A DNA stretch of 64,000 nucleotides from Sphingomonas_D zeicaulis (GCF_050433225.1 NZ_JBNPXQ010000007.1:1-64000); one strand, 5' to 3'. Shown: positions 50,732 through 60,466, counted from the stretch's first letter. Numbers and translations: made by a program. The notes: generated from the sequence alone by a model not told the origin.

Positions 50732-52147
50732 TTGGATCACCGGATGAATCGTCGCGGGATGATGGGCGCGAGCGGTTTCGGTCTGCTGGCGCTGGCGACC
50801 CCGCGTGCCGAAGCGCAGGAAAAGGACGGTGGTAGCGGTGCTACGGCCTCCGCCCGTCTACCTATCCAGGAACAGAGCCGCGAACGCCGCATGCGCTGGT
50901 GGCACGACGCCAAGTTCGGGATGTTCATCCATTACGGGCTCTACAGCCTGATCGGTCACCAGGAATGGGTGATGGAATCGGAAGGCATTCCGATCCCAGA
51001 CTACGAGAAACTGGCGCAGCATTTCGTGCCGAAGCCGGGCGCCGCCCGCGAATGGGCCCGCCTCGCGAAGCGCGCCGGGCAGCGTTACATGGTGCTCACC
51101 ACCAAGCACCATGAGGGCTTCTGCCTGTGGAACACGCAACAGACCGACTATAACAGCGTGAAGCAGGCAGCGAAGCGCGATATCGTGCGCGAATTCGTCG
51201 ATGCCGCCCGTGCCGAGGGGCTGCGCGTGGGCTTCTATTATTCGTTGATGGATTGGCACCACCCCGATGGCGCGCGCTGCAAGGATGATCCGGCGGCCCG
51301 CGAGCGTTTCGTATCCTTCGGTCATGCACAGATCCGCGAACTGCTGACCAATTACGGCCAGATCGACATCCTCTGGTACGACGTCGATTGGCCGCTGACG
51401 CCCGCGCAATGGCGCGCCGGCGACATGAACCGGATGGTCTTCGACCTGCAGCCGAGCATCGTCGTCAACAACCGCAACGGGCTGGACGGCGACTTTTCGA
51501 CTCCCGAGCATCGCGTCGCCGCCGCCGATCGCGCCTGGGAAACCTGCGAGACGATGAACCTCGGCTGGGGCTATCAGCGCACCGACGACGAGTGGAAGAG
51601 CCCCAAGCGCATCGTCAACGACCTCACCTTGTGCGTGCAGCAGGGCGGCAATTTCCTGCTCAACATCGGCCCCGAGGCGGACGGCACGGTGCCGCAGGCC
51701 TCGGTCGAGACGCTGGAGCGCGTCGGCGACTGGCTGCAGACCAACGGCGCCGCGATTTATAACTCAGACGGCCGCGCCGCCGGCGCGTTCGGCAACTACA
51801 CCAACTTCACCAAGGCCGGGGACAAGCTCTACGTCCACGTCTATTTCTGGCCGTCGAAAAGCCCGGCGGCGCAATGGCTCGAGTCGCTCGCCAAGGAAAC
51901 CGTCGTCGCAGTTGGCGGGGTGCGCTGCAAGGCGCTGTCGGCGCGGCTGCTCAAGACCGGCCAGCCGGTACAGTTCACCCAGGACGAGATCGCGCTGCGC
52001 TTCACCAGCCTGCCTGCAGAAGCCCCCGACGATCCGACGACGGTGATCGAAGTGACCTGCGAGGGCACGCCTTATGTGCGCCACCACCTGATCCGGCCGG
52101 AATGGCCGCGTTATGGGGTGAACGTGGGGGGAAAGAGGAGCGTTTGA
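50732..52147 (+). CDS. alpha-L-fucosidase, family GH29
   Basis: A 471-residue exported glycosidase. I keep the TTG start at 50732 because AAGGAGG lies 8 bases upstream; the ATG at 50744 would be 20 bases away. The N-terminus has a Tat-like RRGMMGASGFG signal. GH29 features: WWHDAKFGMFIHYGLYS (56-72), TTKHHEGFCLWNT (123-135), and the nucleophile Asp217 in ILWYDVDWP. The later catalytic acid in this family is variable and not assigned. It releases terminal L-fucose, as on pectin or xyloglucan side chains. Confidence 0.9.
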   Translation: MDHRMNRRGMMGASGFGLLALATPRAEAQEKDGGSGATASARLPIQEQSRERRMRWWHDAKFGMFIHYGLYSLIGHQEWVMESEGIPIPDYEKLAQHFVPKPGAAREWARLAKRAGQRYMVLTTKHHEGFCLWNTQQTDYNSVKQAAKRDIVREFVDAARAEGLRVGFYYSLMDWHHPDGARCKDDPAARERFVSFGHAQIRELLTNYGQIDILWYDVDWPLTPAQWRAGDMNRMVFDLQPSIVVNNRNGLDGDFSTPEHRVAAADRAWETCETMNLGWGYQRTDDEWKSPKRIVNDLTLCVQQGGNFLLNIGPEADGTVPQASVETLERVGDWLQTNGAAIYNSDGRAAGAFGNYTNFTKAGDKLYVHVYFWPSKSPAAQWLESLAKETVVAVGGVRCKALSARLLKTGQPVQFTQDEIALRFTSLPAEAPDDPTTVIEVTCEGTPYVRHHLIRPEWPRYGVNVGGKRSV

Positions 52148-52156
52148 GGGGTAAGG

Positions 52157-52174
52157 AGGGGGTGGTCGCCCCCT
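52157..52174. terminator. bidirectional hairpin between convergent genes
   Basis: AGGGGG-TGGTCG-CCCCCT forms a strong six-pair stem between the fucosidase stop and the M28 peptidase stop. There is no clear T-run, so its strength as an intrinsic terminator is unsure, but the position suits transcription stop for both genes. Confidence 0.45.
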
Positions 52175-52186
52175 CCCCTACAAAAC

Positions 52187-53842
52187 CTATTTCCGCTTCA
52201 GGCTTTGCTCGCGGACGGCGCGGAATTCGGAGCCCAGTTTCCACGTCGGCCATGCGTCCGAATTGGCCAGTTCCGTGCCGATCGTACCAGCAAGTGCAAT
52301 ATCTTGCACAGCCCCGTCGAGGTTCCAGTCGGGCCCCCATTGGTCGCAGGCCTGATGGTAGCAAGTGCCGGTGTAGGCATCGATCCACGCCTGCCCGGCC
52401 TTCACCCCGCCCTGCTTGAGGTCTGAGGCGCCGGCGATGCCCATCAGCAGCATCACGGGCACGCCGCGCTTGGCGAAGGAGAAATGGTCGGCGCGGTAAA
52501 ACAGGCCGCGTTCCGGCAGCCCCTCGGGCGTCACCCGCCGCCCCTGCGTCGCCGCGACGCGGGCCATGTCGTCCTCCAGGCTGTTCTGGCCCTTGCCGAC
52601 CAGTACGACATCCTTGGCGAAGCCGGCGGTCTGGAGGATGTCCAAGGTCAGGTTGGCGACGGTGCGGTCGAGCGGATAGACCGGGTTGGCGGCATAATAT
52701 TCGGATCCGAGCAGCCCGCGCTCCTCCGCCGTCCACGCTGCGAACACCACGCTGCGCGCCGGCGCGGGGCCCGCCTTCATCGTCCGCGCAATCTCCATGA
52801 TGCCGGCAAGGCCCAGCGCATCGTCATTGGCGCCGGCGCGATAGATGCGGCCCTGCGCATCGGGCTTGCCCTTGCCATAGGCATCCCAGTGCGCGCCATA
52901 CATCACCACCTCGTCGGCGCGGGTGGTGCCGGGGATGCGGCCGAGCACATTGTGGCTGGTCACAACTTCATGCGAGACCGGCACGTCCGCCTTGAAGCGC
53001 ATGCCCTCCAGCGCGACCGGCCGAAAGCCGGGTGTACGCGCCGCCGCCTTGAGTGTGTCGAGATCGAGCTTCGACGACGCCAACAGCGCCCGCGCAGCCG
53101 CGTCGGACAGCCAGCCCTGCAGCCGCACGCTGGTGAGATCCTCGGGCTTGCGGGCGATATCGTAATTCTCGCCGCCGGGGCTGACGACGACGTTCCAGCC
53201 ATAGCCGGCGCCGGCCGTATCATGGACGATCAGCGCGCCGACCGCGCCCTGCCGCGCCGCTTCCTCGAACTTGTAGGTCCAGCGGCCATAATAGGTCATC
53301 GTCCGGTCGCCGAACTTGCCGGCGGCGGGCTCACCCGGCTTCGCCTCGAAATCGGGATCGTTGACGAGGAAGATCGCGACCTTGCCCTTGAGGTCGACGC
53401 CCTTCAGATCGTCCCACTTCCGCTCGGGCGCCTTCACGCCATAGCCGACGAACACCAGCGGCGCGTCGATCAGCGCGGCATCGTCCGGGCGGATGGTGGA
53501 AACATAGATGTCCTTGCCCGTCTCCAGCGGCACGGTGCCCGCCGGGCCGGCGACCGCCAGCGTCTTCGGCGTGCCCAGCCGGGTGTGGAGCAGCGGCACC
53601 GGCTGCAGCCACTGCCCGTCCGGCCCTGCCGGTTCCAGCCCAAGCGCCTGGAAGCGCGCGATCAGATAGCCGACCGTCCGCTCCTCCCCCACCGTTCCCG
53701 GCGCGCGACCCTCGAACGTGTCGGAGGCGAGCGTGCGGACGGTCTGTTCGATGCGGGCGGCGGCACTCTCCCCCTGCGCGAGAACGGGCTGGGCGGTGCC
53801 GGCGAGCAGCGCGGCGGCGGAAGCGAGGAACAGGATCTTCAT
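52187..53842 (-). CDS. secreted M28-family zinc aminopeptidase
   Basis: A 551-residue exported peptidase. Signal peptide to about residue 22, then a protease-associated (PA) domain within about 140-270, and the M28 catalytic domain from about 290. Zinc and catalytic residues occur in GAHWDAYG (His, Asp), GANDDALG (Asp), TAEERGLLG (catalytic Glu pair) and YRADHFSF (late His). It removes N-terminal residues from peptides in the periplasm. It lies 41 bases after a carboxylesterase gene on the same strand and is probably the last gene of that operon. Confidence 0.88.
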   Translation of the reverse strand: MKILFLASAAALLAGTAQPVLAQGESAAARIEQTVRTLASDTFEGRAPGTVGEERTVGYLIARFQALGLEPAGPDGQWLQPVPLLHTRLGTPKTLAVAGPAGTVPLETGKDIYVSTIRPDDAALIDAPLVFVGYGVKAPERKWDDLKGVDLKGKVAIFLVNDPDFEAKPGEPAAGKFGDRTMTYYGRWTYKFEEAARQGAVGALIVHDTAGAGYGWNVVVSPGGENYDIARKPEDLTSVRLQGWLSDAAARALLASSKLDLDTLKAAARTPGFRPVALEGMRFKADVPVSHEVVTSHNVLGRIPGTTRADEVVMYGAHWDAYGKGKPDAQGRIYRAGANDDALGLAGIMEIARTMKAGPAPARSVVFAAWTAEERGLLGSEYYAANPVYPLDRTVANLTLDILQTAGFAKDVVLVGKGQNSLEDDMARVAATQGRRVTPEGLPERGLFYRADHFSFAKRGVPVMLLMGIAGASDLKQGGVKAGQAWIDAYTGTCYHQACDQWGPDWNLDGAVQDIALAGTIGTELANSDAWPTWKLGSEFRAVREQSLKRK

Positions 53843-53883
53843 GCCGCCGGTTTAGATCGCCGGGCGGCGGGGGCAAGGCCGTG

Positions 53884-55443
53884 TCAGCCGCCGGGCTTGA
53901 TATAGGGTGCCACCGCGAACAGCAGCCGTTCCTCCCGCCGCGGATCATTCTCCACCCGCACCGCGCGATCGAAGATCATCGTCGCCCGGCGTTTCAGATC
54001 GAACTGCGGCCAGGCCGGCAGCGCGCCGCCATTGGGATCGCCGCGCGCCGCCAGCGCGATGAAGGCGTCCGCCATCTGCCCGGCGAGCCTGCGTGCATCC
54101 GGCCCATTGCCCGTCCGAGCGCCACGGGCGTCGACATTGTCGAACACCAGCGGGATATCGAGCGAGTGGAAGGCACCGAGCACACCGCCGGCCTCCGGGC
54201 AGGGGAAATCGAGCTGATACATCCAGGTCGGCGCGCCGAGCTTCGCACGCTCCTCGGCCTGGATCAGATGGCCGGGCCAGGATCGGCCCGCGGTGGTCGC
54301 GGCGAGCAGGATCTGGCCCGGCGTGCGATCGGGATAGAGTTCGCGATAGCGGCGGATGACATGATCGGGCGCCAGATCCTTCACTGTCTGGCTCGCCAGC
54401 CGCTGCGGCAGATTGTCCCATGTCGTATCGCCCGCGCGCAGCATCTTCTCGATCCACAGCGCGGTCTCGTCATGCGTGTTGCCGACGATCAGCGGGATAT
54501 GTGCCGCCTCACGCGGGGCGTCGGGCACGAAGGGGTGGCGCGGCAGCACGCCATGGTCGAGCGTGGAGACGAAGCTGATCTCGCCCTTGTTCTCCAGCGG
54601 GTCGGTCATCGCCATCGCCTCGACCAGCCGCTCGACCGGCAGCGCCCGCAGCGTCGCGATGTCGGCCGCGCCCGCCTTCGCCATCCACGCCCGCGCACGT
54701 TCGGTCGCGTGCATCGGCCCGGCGGCGGTGACGTGCTGGCCGCTCATCGTCGCGGCGCTGTGGAACAGCGGGCGCCCCTCGGGCATCGCCATCAGGGTCA
54801 CCACCTTGGCGCCGCCGCCCGACTGGCCGAAGATCATCACCCGTCCCGGATCGCCGCCGAAGCCGGCGATATTGTCGCGCACCCACTGCAGCGCGAGGAT
54901 GATGTCGAGATTGCCGACATTGCCCGATTCCGCCGGCCCGCCGAGCTGCGCGAGATAGGCATAGCCGAGCCCCGCGAGCCGGTGATTCAGCGTCACCACC
55001 ACGACATCGCCGCGCCGCACGAGGTTACCGCCGTCATAGAGCGGGTCGCTGCCCGAGCCGTGCGCGTGGGCGCCGCCGTGCAGATAGACCATCACCGGCC
55101 GCTTTCCGGCATCGAGCGCGGGGGTCCACACATTGAGGAACAGGCAATCTTCCGAGGTCGGCTCATCCGCGCGCGTCTGCTGCGCCGCGGCGCCATAGCG
55201 GGTGGCGTCGGCGATGTCGGCCCAGGGCGCGGGCGGCACGGCGCGTTGGAAGCGGCGCGGGCCGGTGTCGGCGCCGTAGCGCACGCCACGAAACACCATC
55301 ACGTCGCGTTCGGTGCTGCCGCGCACGCGGCCGTACCGGGTGGTGGCGACCGGGCTGGGCTTTGCCGGGCGCTTCGCCGCGATGATCACCGGCGCTGCCG
55401 CCATCGCCCCCAGCACCGTCCGCCGGTCCACCTGATCCGTCAT
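53884..55443 (-). CDS. Tat-exported carboxylesterase (type B)
   Basis: A 519-residue esterase starting at 55443, five bases from GGAG and overlapping the LysR stop. The N-terminus carries a twin-arginine signal (DRRTVLGAMAAAPVIIAA). The carboxylesterase type B pattern is clear: SEDCLFLNVWTP (EDCLxLNV), MVYLHGGAH oxyanion loop, and the nucleophile in FGQSGGGAK. The His is in FHSLDIPLVF. Given its neighbours it may remove acetyl, methyl or phenolic esters from plant glycans, but the substrate is not known. Confidence 0.88.
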   Translation of the reverse strand: MTDQVDRRTVLGAMAAAPVIIAAKRPAKPSPVATTRYGRVRGSTERDVMVFRGVRYGADTGPRRFQRAVPPAPWADIADATRYGAAAQQTRADEPTSEDCLFLNVWTPALDAGKRPVMVYLHGGAHAHGSGSDPLYDGGNLVRRGDVVVVTLNHRLAGLGYAYLAQLGGPAESGNVGNLDIILALQWVRDNIAGFGGDPGRVMIFGQSGGGAKVVTLMAMPEGRPLFHSAATMSGQHVTAAGPMHATERARAWMAKAGAADIATLRALPVERLVEAMAMTDPLENKGEISFVSTLDHGVLPRHPFVPDAPREAAHIPLIVGNTHDETALWIEKMLRAGDTTWDNLPQRLASQTVKDLAPDHVIRRYRELYPDRTPGQILLAATTAGRSWPGHLIQAEERAKLGAPTWMYQLDFPCPEAGGVLGAFHSLDIPLVFDNVDARGARTGNGPDARRLAGQMADAFIALAARGDPNGGALPAWPQFDLKRRATMIFDRAVRVENDPRREERLLFAVAPYIKPGG

Positions 55444-56327
55444 GCCGTCTCCGCGCAAAGCTGGCGCATCGCCGGCAGCGCCGGATTGGCATTGTCCCGC
55501 CGCCACGCCATGTGGAGTTCGACCGGCTTCTCCTGGGGGGTCAGCAGCCGGCGGAACTGGACGTCCATCATGTGCAGCCCGGTCGCGCTTTCGGGCACGA
55601 TCGCCGCCGCCAGCCCGGCATGGACGAGGCCGAGCATCGAATGGATCTGGGTGACGTGCTGGACGTAGAGCGGCGCCACCGCCGCCTCGTCGAACAAGGT
55701 CACCAGCATGTTGTGGAAATAGGAAGCGCCCTGCCGCGAATACATGATCAGCGGCAGCCCATCAAAATCGGCGGGATCGAGCGCGGCCTTGGCCTGACGC
55801 GGATCGCCCGGCGGCAGCGCCACCACCAGCGGCTCGTGCAGCACGCAGCTCGTCTCGAACTCGTGACGGTCGATCGGCGGGCGGACGAAGCCGATGTCGA
55901 TGAGGCCGGTCAGCAGCGCGTCGATCTGGTCGCCCGACACCATCTCGCGCAGTTCGAGCTCGATATTGGGCAGCGCGATGCGCGCCTGCGCGACGATGCG
56001 CGGCACGACATTATAGCCCGAGACCGCGGTGAAGCCGAGCGCGACCCGCCCGGCATCGCCCTTGGCGACGCGGCGGGCGGAAAGCGCCGCGCTGTCCGCC
56101 AGCCGCACGATCCGCCGCGCCTCGATCAGGAACACGCTGCCCGCCGGGGTCAGGCTGACCTGCCGGCTGGTGCGTTCGAGCAGTTGCACGTCGAGGATGC
56201 GCTCGAGCAACTGGATCTGCCGGCTGAGCGGCGATTGCGTCATGTTGAGGCGCTGCGCCGCACGGCCGAAATGCAGTTCCTCGGCCGCCGCGACGAAGCA
56301 GCGGAGCTGGCTCAGTTCGAACATCAT
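55440..56327 (-). CDS. LysR family transcriptional regulator
   Basis: A 295-residue regulator. The DNA-binding domain is FVAAAEELHFGRAAQRLNMT followed by QSPLSRQIQLLERILDVQLL. The effector domain begins near 90 (GRVALGFTAVSGYNVVPRIV). This N-terminus is the BenM/CatM-like form seen in regulators of aromatic or uronate catabolism. It lies between the KdgD gene (28 bases upstream) and the esterase (four-base overlap) on one strand, so it is probably embedded in the operon it controls. Confidence 0.87.
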   Translation of the reverse strand: MMFELSQLRCFVAAAEELHFGRAAQRLNMTQSPLSRQIQLLERILDVQLLERTSRQVSLTPAGSVFLIEARRIVRLADSAALSARRVAKGDAGRVALGFTAVSGYNVVPRIVAQARIALPNIELELREMVSGDQIDALLTGLIDIGFVRPPIDRHEFETSCVLHEPLVVALPPGDPRQAKAALDPADFDGLPLIMYSRQGASYFHNMLVTLFDEAAVAPLYVQHVTQIHSMLGLVHAGLAAAIVPESATGLHMMDVQFRRLLTPQEKPVELHMAWRRDNANPALPAMRQLCAETA

Positions 56328-56355
56328 CGGAGGGTAAGCCGCCCCGCCCGGCGTG

Positions 56356-57294
56356 TCACGCCGCCGCCGACAATGCCTTCGGCGAAACGCCCTCGATCAG
56401 CGCGCGCAGTTCCGCCTCTTCCGCCGCCGACAGGTCGGTGAGCGGCGAGCGCACCGGCCCCGCATCCCGGCCGACGACGCGCATGCCCGCCTTGACGATC
56501 GACACCGCATAGCCGCGGCCGCGGTTGCGCAGCGCGATATAGGGCAGCACGAAAGCCCGAAGCTGGTCCATCACATAGGCCTGGTCGCCCGCGCGCACCG
56601 CCTTGTAGAAGGCCAGCGCCCATTCCGGCATGAAGTTGAAGATCGCCGAGGAATAGGTGGTCACGCCCATCGTCAGATAGGGGGTGGCGAAGGTCTCGGC
56701 GGTGGGCAGCCCGCCGATATAGGTGAGGCGATCGCCCATCCGCGCATAGATCCGCGTCATCAGTTCGATGTCGCCGACGCCGTCCTTGAAGCCGACGAGA
56801 TTGGGGTTGCGTTCGCAGAGGCGGGCGAGCGTCTCGTCATCGACCACCGCATTGTCGCGGTTGTAGACGATCACGCCCAGTCCAGTCGCGCGGCACACCG
56901 TCTCGATATGCGCGGCGAGCCCTTCCTGCTTGGCGCCGACGAGATAGGGCGGCAGCAGCAGCAGGCCGTCAGCACCCGCCTTCTCGGCATCGCGGGCGAT
57001 GCCGGTGGCGATCGCGGTGCCATAGCCGCAGCCCGAGATCACCGGGATGCGCCCCGCGGTCTCGGCCACCGCCGCGGCGACGACGGTCGCGACTTCCTGC
57101 GGGGCGAGCGAGAAGAATTCGCCGGTGCCGCCAGCGGCGAACAGACCGGTCAGCTCATGTTCGAGCATCCAGCCGCAATGTTCGCGATAGGGCGCTTCGA
57201 GAAAGGCGCCGTCCGCGTCGAAATGGGTGACGGGGAAGGACAGCAGCCCTTGGCCGAGAAGGCGCGCCATTTCCGAAGGGCCGAACTGACTCAT
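56356..57294 (-). CDS. kdgD: 5-dehydro-4-deoxyglucarate dehydratase
   Basis: A 312-residue enzyme of the DHDPS/N-acetylneuraminate lyase family. It is started at 57294 (AGGAG nine bases upstream). Features: GGTGEF at 55-60, Tyr144 in IVYNRDN and Schiff-base Lys170 in VGFKDGVGD, all in their family positions. It converts 5-keto-4-deoxy-D-glucarate to 2,5-dioxopentanoate in oxidative D-glucarate/galacturonate breakdown. In this window it is the only enzyme linking uronic acids to central metabolism. It heads an operon with LysR, esterase and M28 peptidase. Confidence 0.88.
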   Translation of the reverse strand: MSQFGPSEMARLLGQGLLSFPVTHFDADGAFLEAPYREHCGWMLEHELTGLFAAGGTGEFFSLAPQEVATVVAAAVAETAGRIPVISGCGYGTAIATGIARDAEKAGADGLLLLPPYLVGAKQEGLAAHIETVCRATGLGVIVYNRDNAVVDDETLARLCERNPNLVGFKDGVGDIELMTRIYARMGDRLTYIGGLPTAETFATPYLTMGVTTYSSAIFNFMPEWALAFYKAVRAGDQAYVMDQLRAFVLPYIALRNRGRGYAVSIVKAGMRVVGRDAGPVRSPLTDLSAAEEAELRALIEGVSPKALSAAA

Positions 57295-57570
57295 GCTGGA
57301 ATTCTCCTCTTGGGGCCAAGCGTGTCCCCGCCTTGCCGCTGCCCCCGACAGATACGGACGGCGCCCGCGAGGGTCCAAACCAAAGGCGCGCACGATCGAT
57401 GCAAGACTTGGCTTGATGGAGGAGCATCCAATTGCGTCGGAGTGACGCCGGTCACCGCCGGCATCCATGAGCAGGGCTATCCCGTATCCCTAGAAAAGGT
57501 CGCACACCGCCGCGGTTGACCGGCCGCGGCGGCGGCCGGACACTGACCGTCCAACGATCGGGAGCCCGCG

Positions 57571-58440
57571 ATGAATTTTGCACGGTTCATGCCCCTCGCC
57601 ATCCTCGCATCCCTTGCCGCCTGCGGGCAGGCGCCCGAGGGCGGGGGGCCCTCCCAGGCGATGGAGGCCGCCGCGCCGGCGCCCGTTTCCGCTGACGCCG
57701 CGAAGGAGGGCCAGGCGGTCAAGGTCGTGCTGCCGCAGATCGCCTATTCTTATCGCTACGGGTTCAACGTGCCGGCGGCCAAGATCGCAGATGTACAGCA
57801 GGCGCATGTCAGCGCCTGCGACAAGCTCGGTCCGGCGCGCTGCCGGGTGGTCGAGATGCAGCGCAGTTCGGCCGATGGCGGCGGCGCCTCCGGCTCGCTC
57901 AAGCTTCAGGTCGACGCGCGGATCGCGCGTGGCTTCGGTGGGGAACTCTCCAAGGCAGTCAACGGCGCCGGTGGCGCGCTCGACGAGAGCAGCACCACCT
58001 CCGAGGATCTTTCCAAGAAGATCGTCGATACCGAGGCGCGGCTGCGTTCCAAGCAGGCGCTGTCGGCGCGGCTGATGCAGTTGCTCCAGAGCCGCAACGG
58101 TACCGTCGCCGAACTGGTTGAGGCGGAACGCAAGGTGGCCGAGGTTCAGGAGGAGATCGATGCCGCGCAGAGCTGGCTCGCCGAGATGCGTGGGCGCGTC
58201 AGCATGTCCGAGATCGACGTCGACTATAACGCCGCCGGCGGTTCGGGCTTCTCACGTCCGATCCGCGAGGCGGGCGGCAATCTGGCGGCGGTGCTGGGCG
58301 TCAGCATCGCCGGGTTGATGGTGCTGGTGGTCGGCGGCCTGCCCTGGGCGGTGGTGATCGGCCTCATCATCTGGGCGATCCGCCGCAGCCGTGCGAAGCG
58401 GCGGGCGGCGGTGGTGGTGGAGACGCCTCCGGCAGCCTGA
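57571..58440 (+). CDS. DUF4349 lipoprotein with coiled coil and C-terminal membrane helix
   Basis: A 289-residue protein. Lipobox LAAC gives a lipidated Cys near residue 18. The DUF4349 body shows paired beta strands and a coiled coil near 130-200 (DLSKKIVDTEARLRSKQALS, AERKVAEVQEEIDAAQSW). A C-terminal helix (AGLMVLVVGGLPWAVVIGLI) is followed by a basic tail. DUF4349 proteins are widespread and of unknown function. It is transcribed alone, divergent from kdgD, with purC 101 bases on. Confidence 0.82.
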   Translation: MNFARFMPLAILASLAACGQAPEGGGPSQAMEAAAPAPVSADAAKEGQAVKVVLPQIAYSYRYGFNVPAAKIADVQQAHVSACDKLGPARCRVVEMQRSSADGGGASGSLKLQVDARIARGFGGELSKAVNGAGGALDESSTTSEDLSKKIVDTEARLRSKQALSARLMQLLQSRNGTVAELVEAERKVAEVQEEIDAAQSWLAEMRGRVSMSEIDVDYNAAGGSGFSRPIREAGGNLAAVLGVSIAGLMVLVVGGLPWAVVIGLIIWAIRRSRAKRRAAVVVETPPAA

Positions 58441-58541
58441 TTGCGCCTCACGGACACATCCGTTATACGCCCCGCCAAACCGCCCCGGTCGCGCGCGAGT
58501 CCATTGCGTGCCCGGGGCGAACTGCCTTTTGGAGCATGCCG

Positions 58542-59321
58542 ATGTCCCGCCGCCGCCAAATTTACGAAGGCAAGGCCAAGATCCTGTACGAAGGCCCTGA
58601 GCCGGGCACGCTGATTCAGTACTTCAAGGACGATGCCACCGCGTTCAATGCCCAGAAGAAGGGCACGATCAACGGCAAGGGCGTGCTCAACAACCGTATT
58701 TCCGAGCATATCTTCACCTTGCTCGGCAATATCGGCGTGCCGACCCACTTCATCCGCCGGCTCAACATGCGCGAACAGCTCATCCGCCAGGTCGAGATCG
58801 TGCCGATCGAGGTGGTGATCCGCAACGTCGCCGCCGGTTCGATCAGCAAGCGGCTCGGGATCGAGGAAGGCACGCAGCTGCCCCGCACGATCATCGAATA
58901 TTATTACAAGGACGATGCGCTGGGCGACCCGCTGATCAGCGAGGAGCATATCGCCTGCTTCGGTTGGGCCAGCCAGGAAGAGATGCACGATATCTCCGAC
59001 ATGGCGATTCGCGTGAACGACTTCATGAGCGGCCTGTTCGCCGGCATCGGCATCCGCCTGGTCGACTTCAAGCTCGAATTCGGTCGCATCTTCGACAACG
59101 ATTACTCGCGCATCATTCTCGCGGACGAGATCAGCCCCGATGGCTGCCGCCTGTGGGACATGGAAACCAGCGAGAAGCTGGACAAGGACCGCTTCCGTCG
59201 CGACCTCGGCGGCGAGGTGGAGGCCTATCAGGAGGTCGCACGCCGACTGGGCCTGCTGCCGGAAGGCGCTGACACCGCGGTTCTCGACCTCGAGACGCAC
59301 CGCAAGAAGCGCGGCAAGTAA
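58542..59321 (+). CDS. purC: phosphoribosylaminoimidazole-succinocarboxamide synthase
   Basis: A 259-residue SAICAR synthetase that joins CAIR and aspartate in purine synthesis. The start is at 58542, seven bases from GGAG; an ATG two codons earlier is too close to it. Motifs: YEGKAKILYEG at the N-terminus, KKGTINGKGVLNNRISEHIF, VRNVAAGSISKR-like (VIRNVAAGSISKRLG) and the late LVDFKLEFGR with DEISPDGCRLWD. All are standard and intact. It stands between the DUF4349 gene and manA. Confidence 0.95.
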   Translation: MSRRRQIYEGKAKILYEGPEPGTLIQYFKDDATAFNAQKKGTINGKGVLNNRISEHIFTLLGNIGVPTHFIRRLNMREQLIRQVEIVPIEVVIRNVAAGSISKRLGIEEGTQLPRTIIEYYYKDDALGDPLISEEHIACFGWASQEEMHDISDMAIRVNDFMSGLFAGIGIRLVDFKLEFGRIFDNDYSRIILADEISPDGCRLWDMETSEKLDKDRFRRDLGGEVEAYQEVARRLGLLPEGADTAVLDLETHRKKRGK

Positions 59322-59405
59322 ATGGGTTAGCGGCGTCACAAAGGCGCCGCGGATCCCTTTCCCTCCTCGCGGCTTGGGCTTATGCTGCATCTGCGAGGAG
59401 GCCCC

Positions 59406-60239
59406 ATGTCTGCGACCCGTCTCAAAACCCATCGAGTGGAAAAACCCTGGGGGCGTCACAGTCTGTGGCCCGGTTTCCCCGACCCCGCGCCCGAGGGCGA
59501 ACCGGTGGGCGAAGTGTGGTTCCAGACGCTGGACGGGTCCGAACCCGACTTGCTCGTCAAATATCTGTTCACAAGCGAGAAGCTGTCGATCCAGGTTCAT
59601 CCCGACGATGAATCGGCACGTGCTTCCGGCTTTCCACGCGGCAAGGACGAAGCCTGGGTGATCCTGGCCGCCGAACCCGATTCGACCATCGCGCTTGGCA
59701 CAGTGAAGCCGCTGACCGGCGATGAACTGCGCGCCGCCGCGCTCGACGGCTCCATCGAACAGCTTGTCGACTGGAAACCCGCCAAGGCCGGCGACGTGAT
59801 CTATTCGCCCGCTCGCACCGTGCATGCCCTCGGCGCCGGGCTGACGCTCGTCGAGGTCCAGCAGAATGTCGATCTCACCTATCGCCTCTACGACTATGGC
59901 CGTCCGCGCGAATTGCACCTGACCGACGGTGTCGCGGTGTCGGATGCCGTGCCGTTCGAGGTCGAGGACAAGAGCGTCGTCGTCACGCCGGGAAGGACGA
60001 TATTGTGCGAGGGCGGCAAGTTCGTACTCGAACGCTGGTCGTGGGATGGTGACCGCACCATCGCCTTGCCCGCAGACCGGCCGGGGCTGTTCGTGCCAGT
60101 CGTCGGGTCGGGAACGATCGATGGCGCCGCGTGGGAAGCTGGCGAATGCTGGGCGGTGGATGGCGGCGCCGCGATCAGTGTGGCACCCGGCGCGGACATC
60201 CTGTTTTCCTATCCGGGGCCGGAGCGGCTGGCGCTTTAG
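59406..60239 (+). CDS. manA: class I mannose-6-phosphate isomerase
   Basis: A 277-residue cupin-fold zinc enzyme that interconverts mannose-6-phosphate and fructose-6-phosphate. The start at 59406 follows GAGGAGG. Motifs: KPWGRHSLWP, LSIQVHPDDESA with zinc-binding His, KDEAWVILAAEPDS, and PARTVHALGAGLTLVEVQQN. It is the short alphaproteobacterial form. The C-terminal cupin part is reduced compared with E. coli ManA (391 residues). Its product feeds mannose or GDP-sugar synthesis, and it may also serve sugar use from the polysaccharides in this window. Confidence 0.88.
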   Translation: MSATRLKTHRVEKPWGRHSLWPGFPDPAPEGEPVGEVWFQTLDGSEPDLLVKYLFTSEKLSIQVHPDDESARASGFPRGKDEAWVILAAEPDSTIALGTVKPLTGDELRAAALDGSIEQLVDWKPAKAGDVIYSPARTVHALGAGLTLVEVQQNVDLTYRLYDYGRPRELHLTDGVAVSDAVPFEVEDKSVVVTPGRTILCEGGKFVLERWSWDGDRTIALPADRPGLFVPVVGSGTIDGAAWEAGECWAVDGGAAISVAPGADILFSYPGPERLAL

Positions 60240-60466
60240 GTTTACCCACCGTTTTCTCAGGGAGCCCAGGTACGGTTCTCGGAGATACCGAACCGTCACC
60301 CCCACCCGTTCGTCCCGAGCGACGTCGGGGGACATTGGGGAGTGGACCCAAGCATCTGTCACCCGACTCATCCCTCGACTTCGCTCGGAATGAAGGGAGA
60401 AAATGCGCGTTCCCATCAATAGCTTGGGTGAAATCGGGCTCGACTCACCCCATTCCAATTGACACC
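60240..60466. other. intergenic stretch before the serC leader
   Basis: About 230 bases without a gene. It has a short imperfect hairpin after manA (ACGGTT...AACCGT at about 60272-60296) without a T-run, and a dispersed-repeat-like part with CGTTCGTCCCGAGCGACGTC near 60308 and CCCTCGACTTCGCTCGGAAT near 60371. These resemble one another and the sequence near 4540. I see no promoter with confidence. Confidence 0.4.

Noticed and set aside
52157..52174. A classic rho-independent terminator after the fucosidase
   Set aside because: The stem is strong but lacks a T-run on either strand, so it is listed only as a likely bidirectional hairpin with lower confidence.
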